DNA of 6,014 nucleotides from an uncultured Clostridia bacterium. GTDB taxonomy: Bacteria; Bacillota; Clostridia; Oscillospirales; Butyricicoccaceae. The stretch covers positions 1-6,014 of the forward strand of contig CAJUSB010000162.1 of assembly GCA_910589115.1 (NCBI GenBank), given 5' to 3'. Under the pieces are notes generated by a model. It did not search any database. It had not been told where the DNA came from and saw only the letters and a program-made list of their open reading frames with translations. Position 1 is the first letter of the stretch, and each line of letters opens with the position of its first letter. Below, piece by piece: positions 5,991 through 6,014 of the stretch. The position numbers and the translations under genes were made by a program.

Positions 5991-6014
5991 TTGACAATCC
6001 TGGAACCCCGTGGT
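5991..6014 (+). promoter_or_regulatory. Strong SigA -35 box with upstream A/T tracts, cut by the window end
   Basis: A perfect TTGACA at 5991-5996 is preceded by A/T tracts (about 5959-5987, including AAAAATTTTTGAAAAAAG) that look like an UP element. Exactly 17 nt after the box the window ends on T at 6014, so a -10 hexamer such as TATAAT could begin on the last base. The arrangement suits a strongly expressed unit to the right, for example a stable RNA operon. The -10 itself is not visible. Confidence 0.55.

Overview
The window looks like chromosome from a spore-forming, moderate-GC Firmicute of the class Clostridia. An Oscillospiraceae/Ruminococcaceae-like gut or fermentative anaerobe would fit, but that placement is inference. 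Three things point this way: a LysM-LysM-GH18 spore-cortex hydrolase of the YaaH/SleL type, strong AGGAGG-like ribosome binding sites, and a PTS-based maltose/alpha-glucoside system of the kind found in Bacillus, Fusobacterium and Clostridia. No rRNA, tRNA, CRISPR array or complete insertion sequence is visible.

Layout. Positions 1-231 hold no gene I can support; near their right end lies a possible mother-cell (SigE/SigK-like) promoter for the next gene. Positions 232-1512 (+) encode the YaaH/SleL-like enzyme. Positions 1513-1972 are gene-free but highly structured: a roughly 140-bp element with nested inverted repeats and MITE-like ends, a 95-nt sequence that can fold into a three-way junction, and a strong factor-independent terminator between the two convergent transcription units. 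Positions 1973-5594 are a minus-strand operon, in transcription order: an alpha-glucoside PTS transporter EIICB (5594-4014), a small unrecognised four-helix membrane protein (3884-3381), and a family-4 6-phospho-alpha-glucosidase (3307-1973). Positions 5595-6014 hold the operon's probable control region. At the right edge there is a consensus TTGACA box, preceded by A/T tracts, that points out of the window.

How the genes work together. The EIICB takes up maltose or a related alpha-glucoside and phosphorylates it on entry, using phosphate passed from an EIIA that is not encoded here. The GH4 enzyme then hydrolyses the 6'-phosphorylated disaccharide to glucose and glucose-6-phosphate with NAD+ and a divalent metal. 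The small membrane protein sits between the two and is the least explained gene; its position suggests a role linked to this pathway, but its sequence shows no function. The spore enzyme is a separate, convergently transcribed unit. The most interesting unexplained items are the small membrane protein, the three-way-junction candidate and the MITE-like element.
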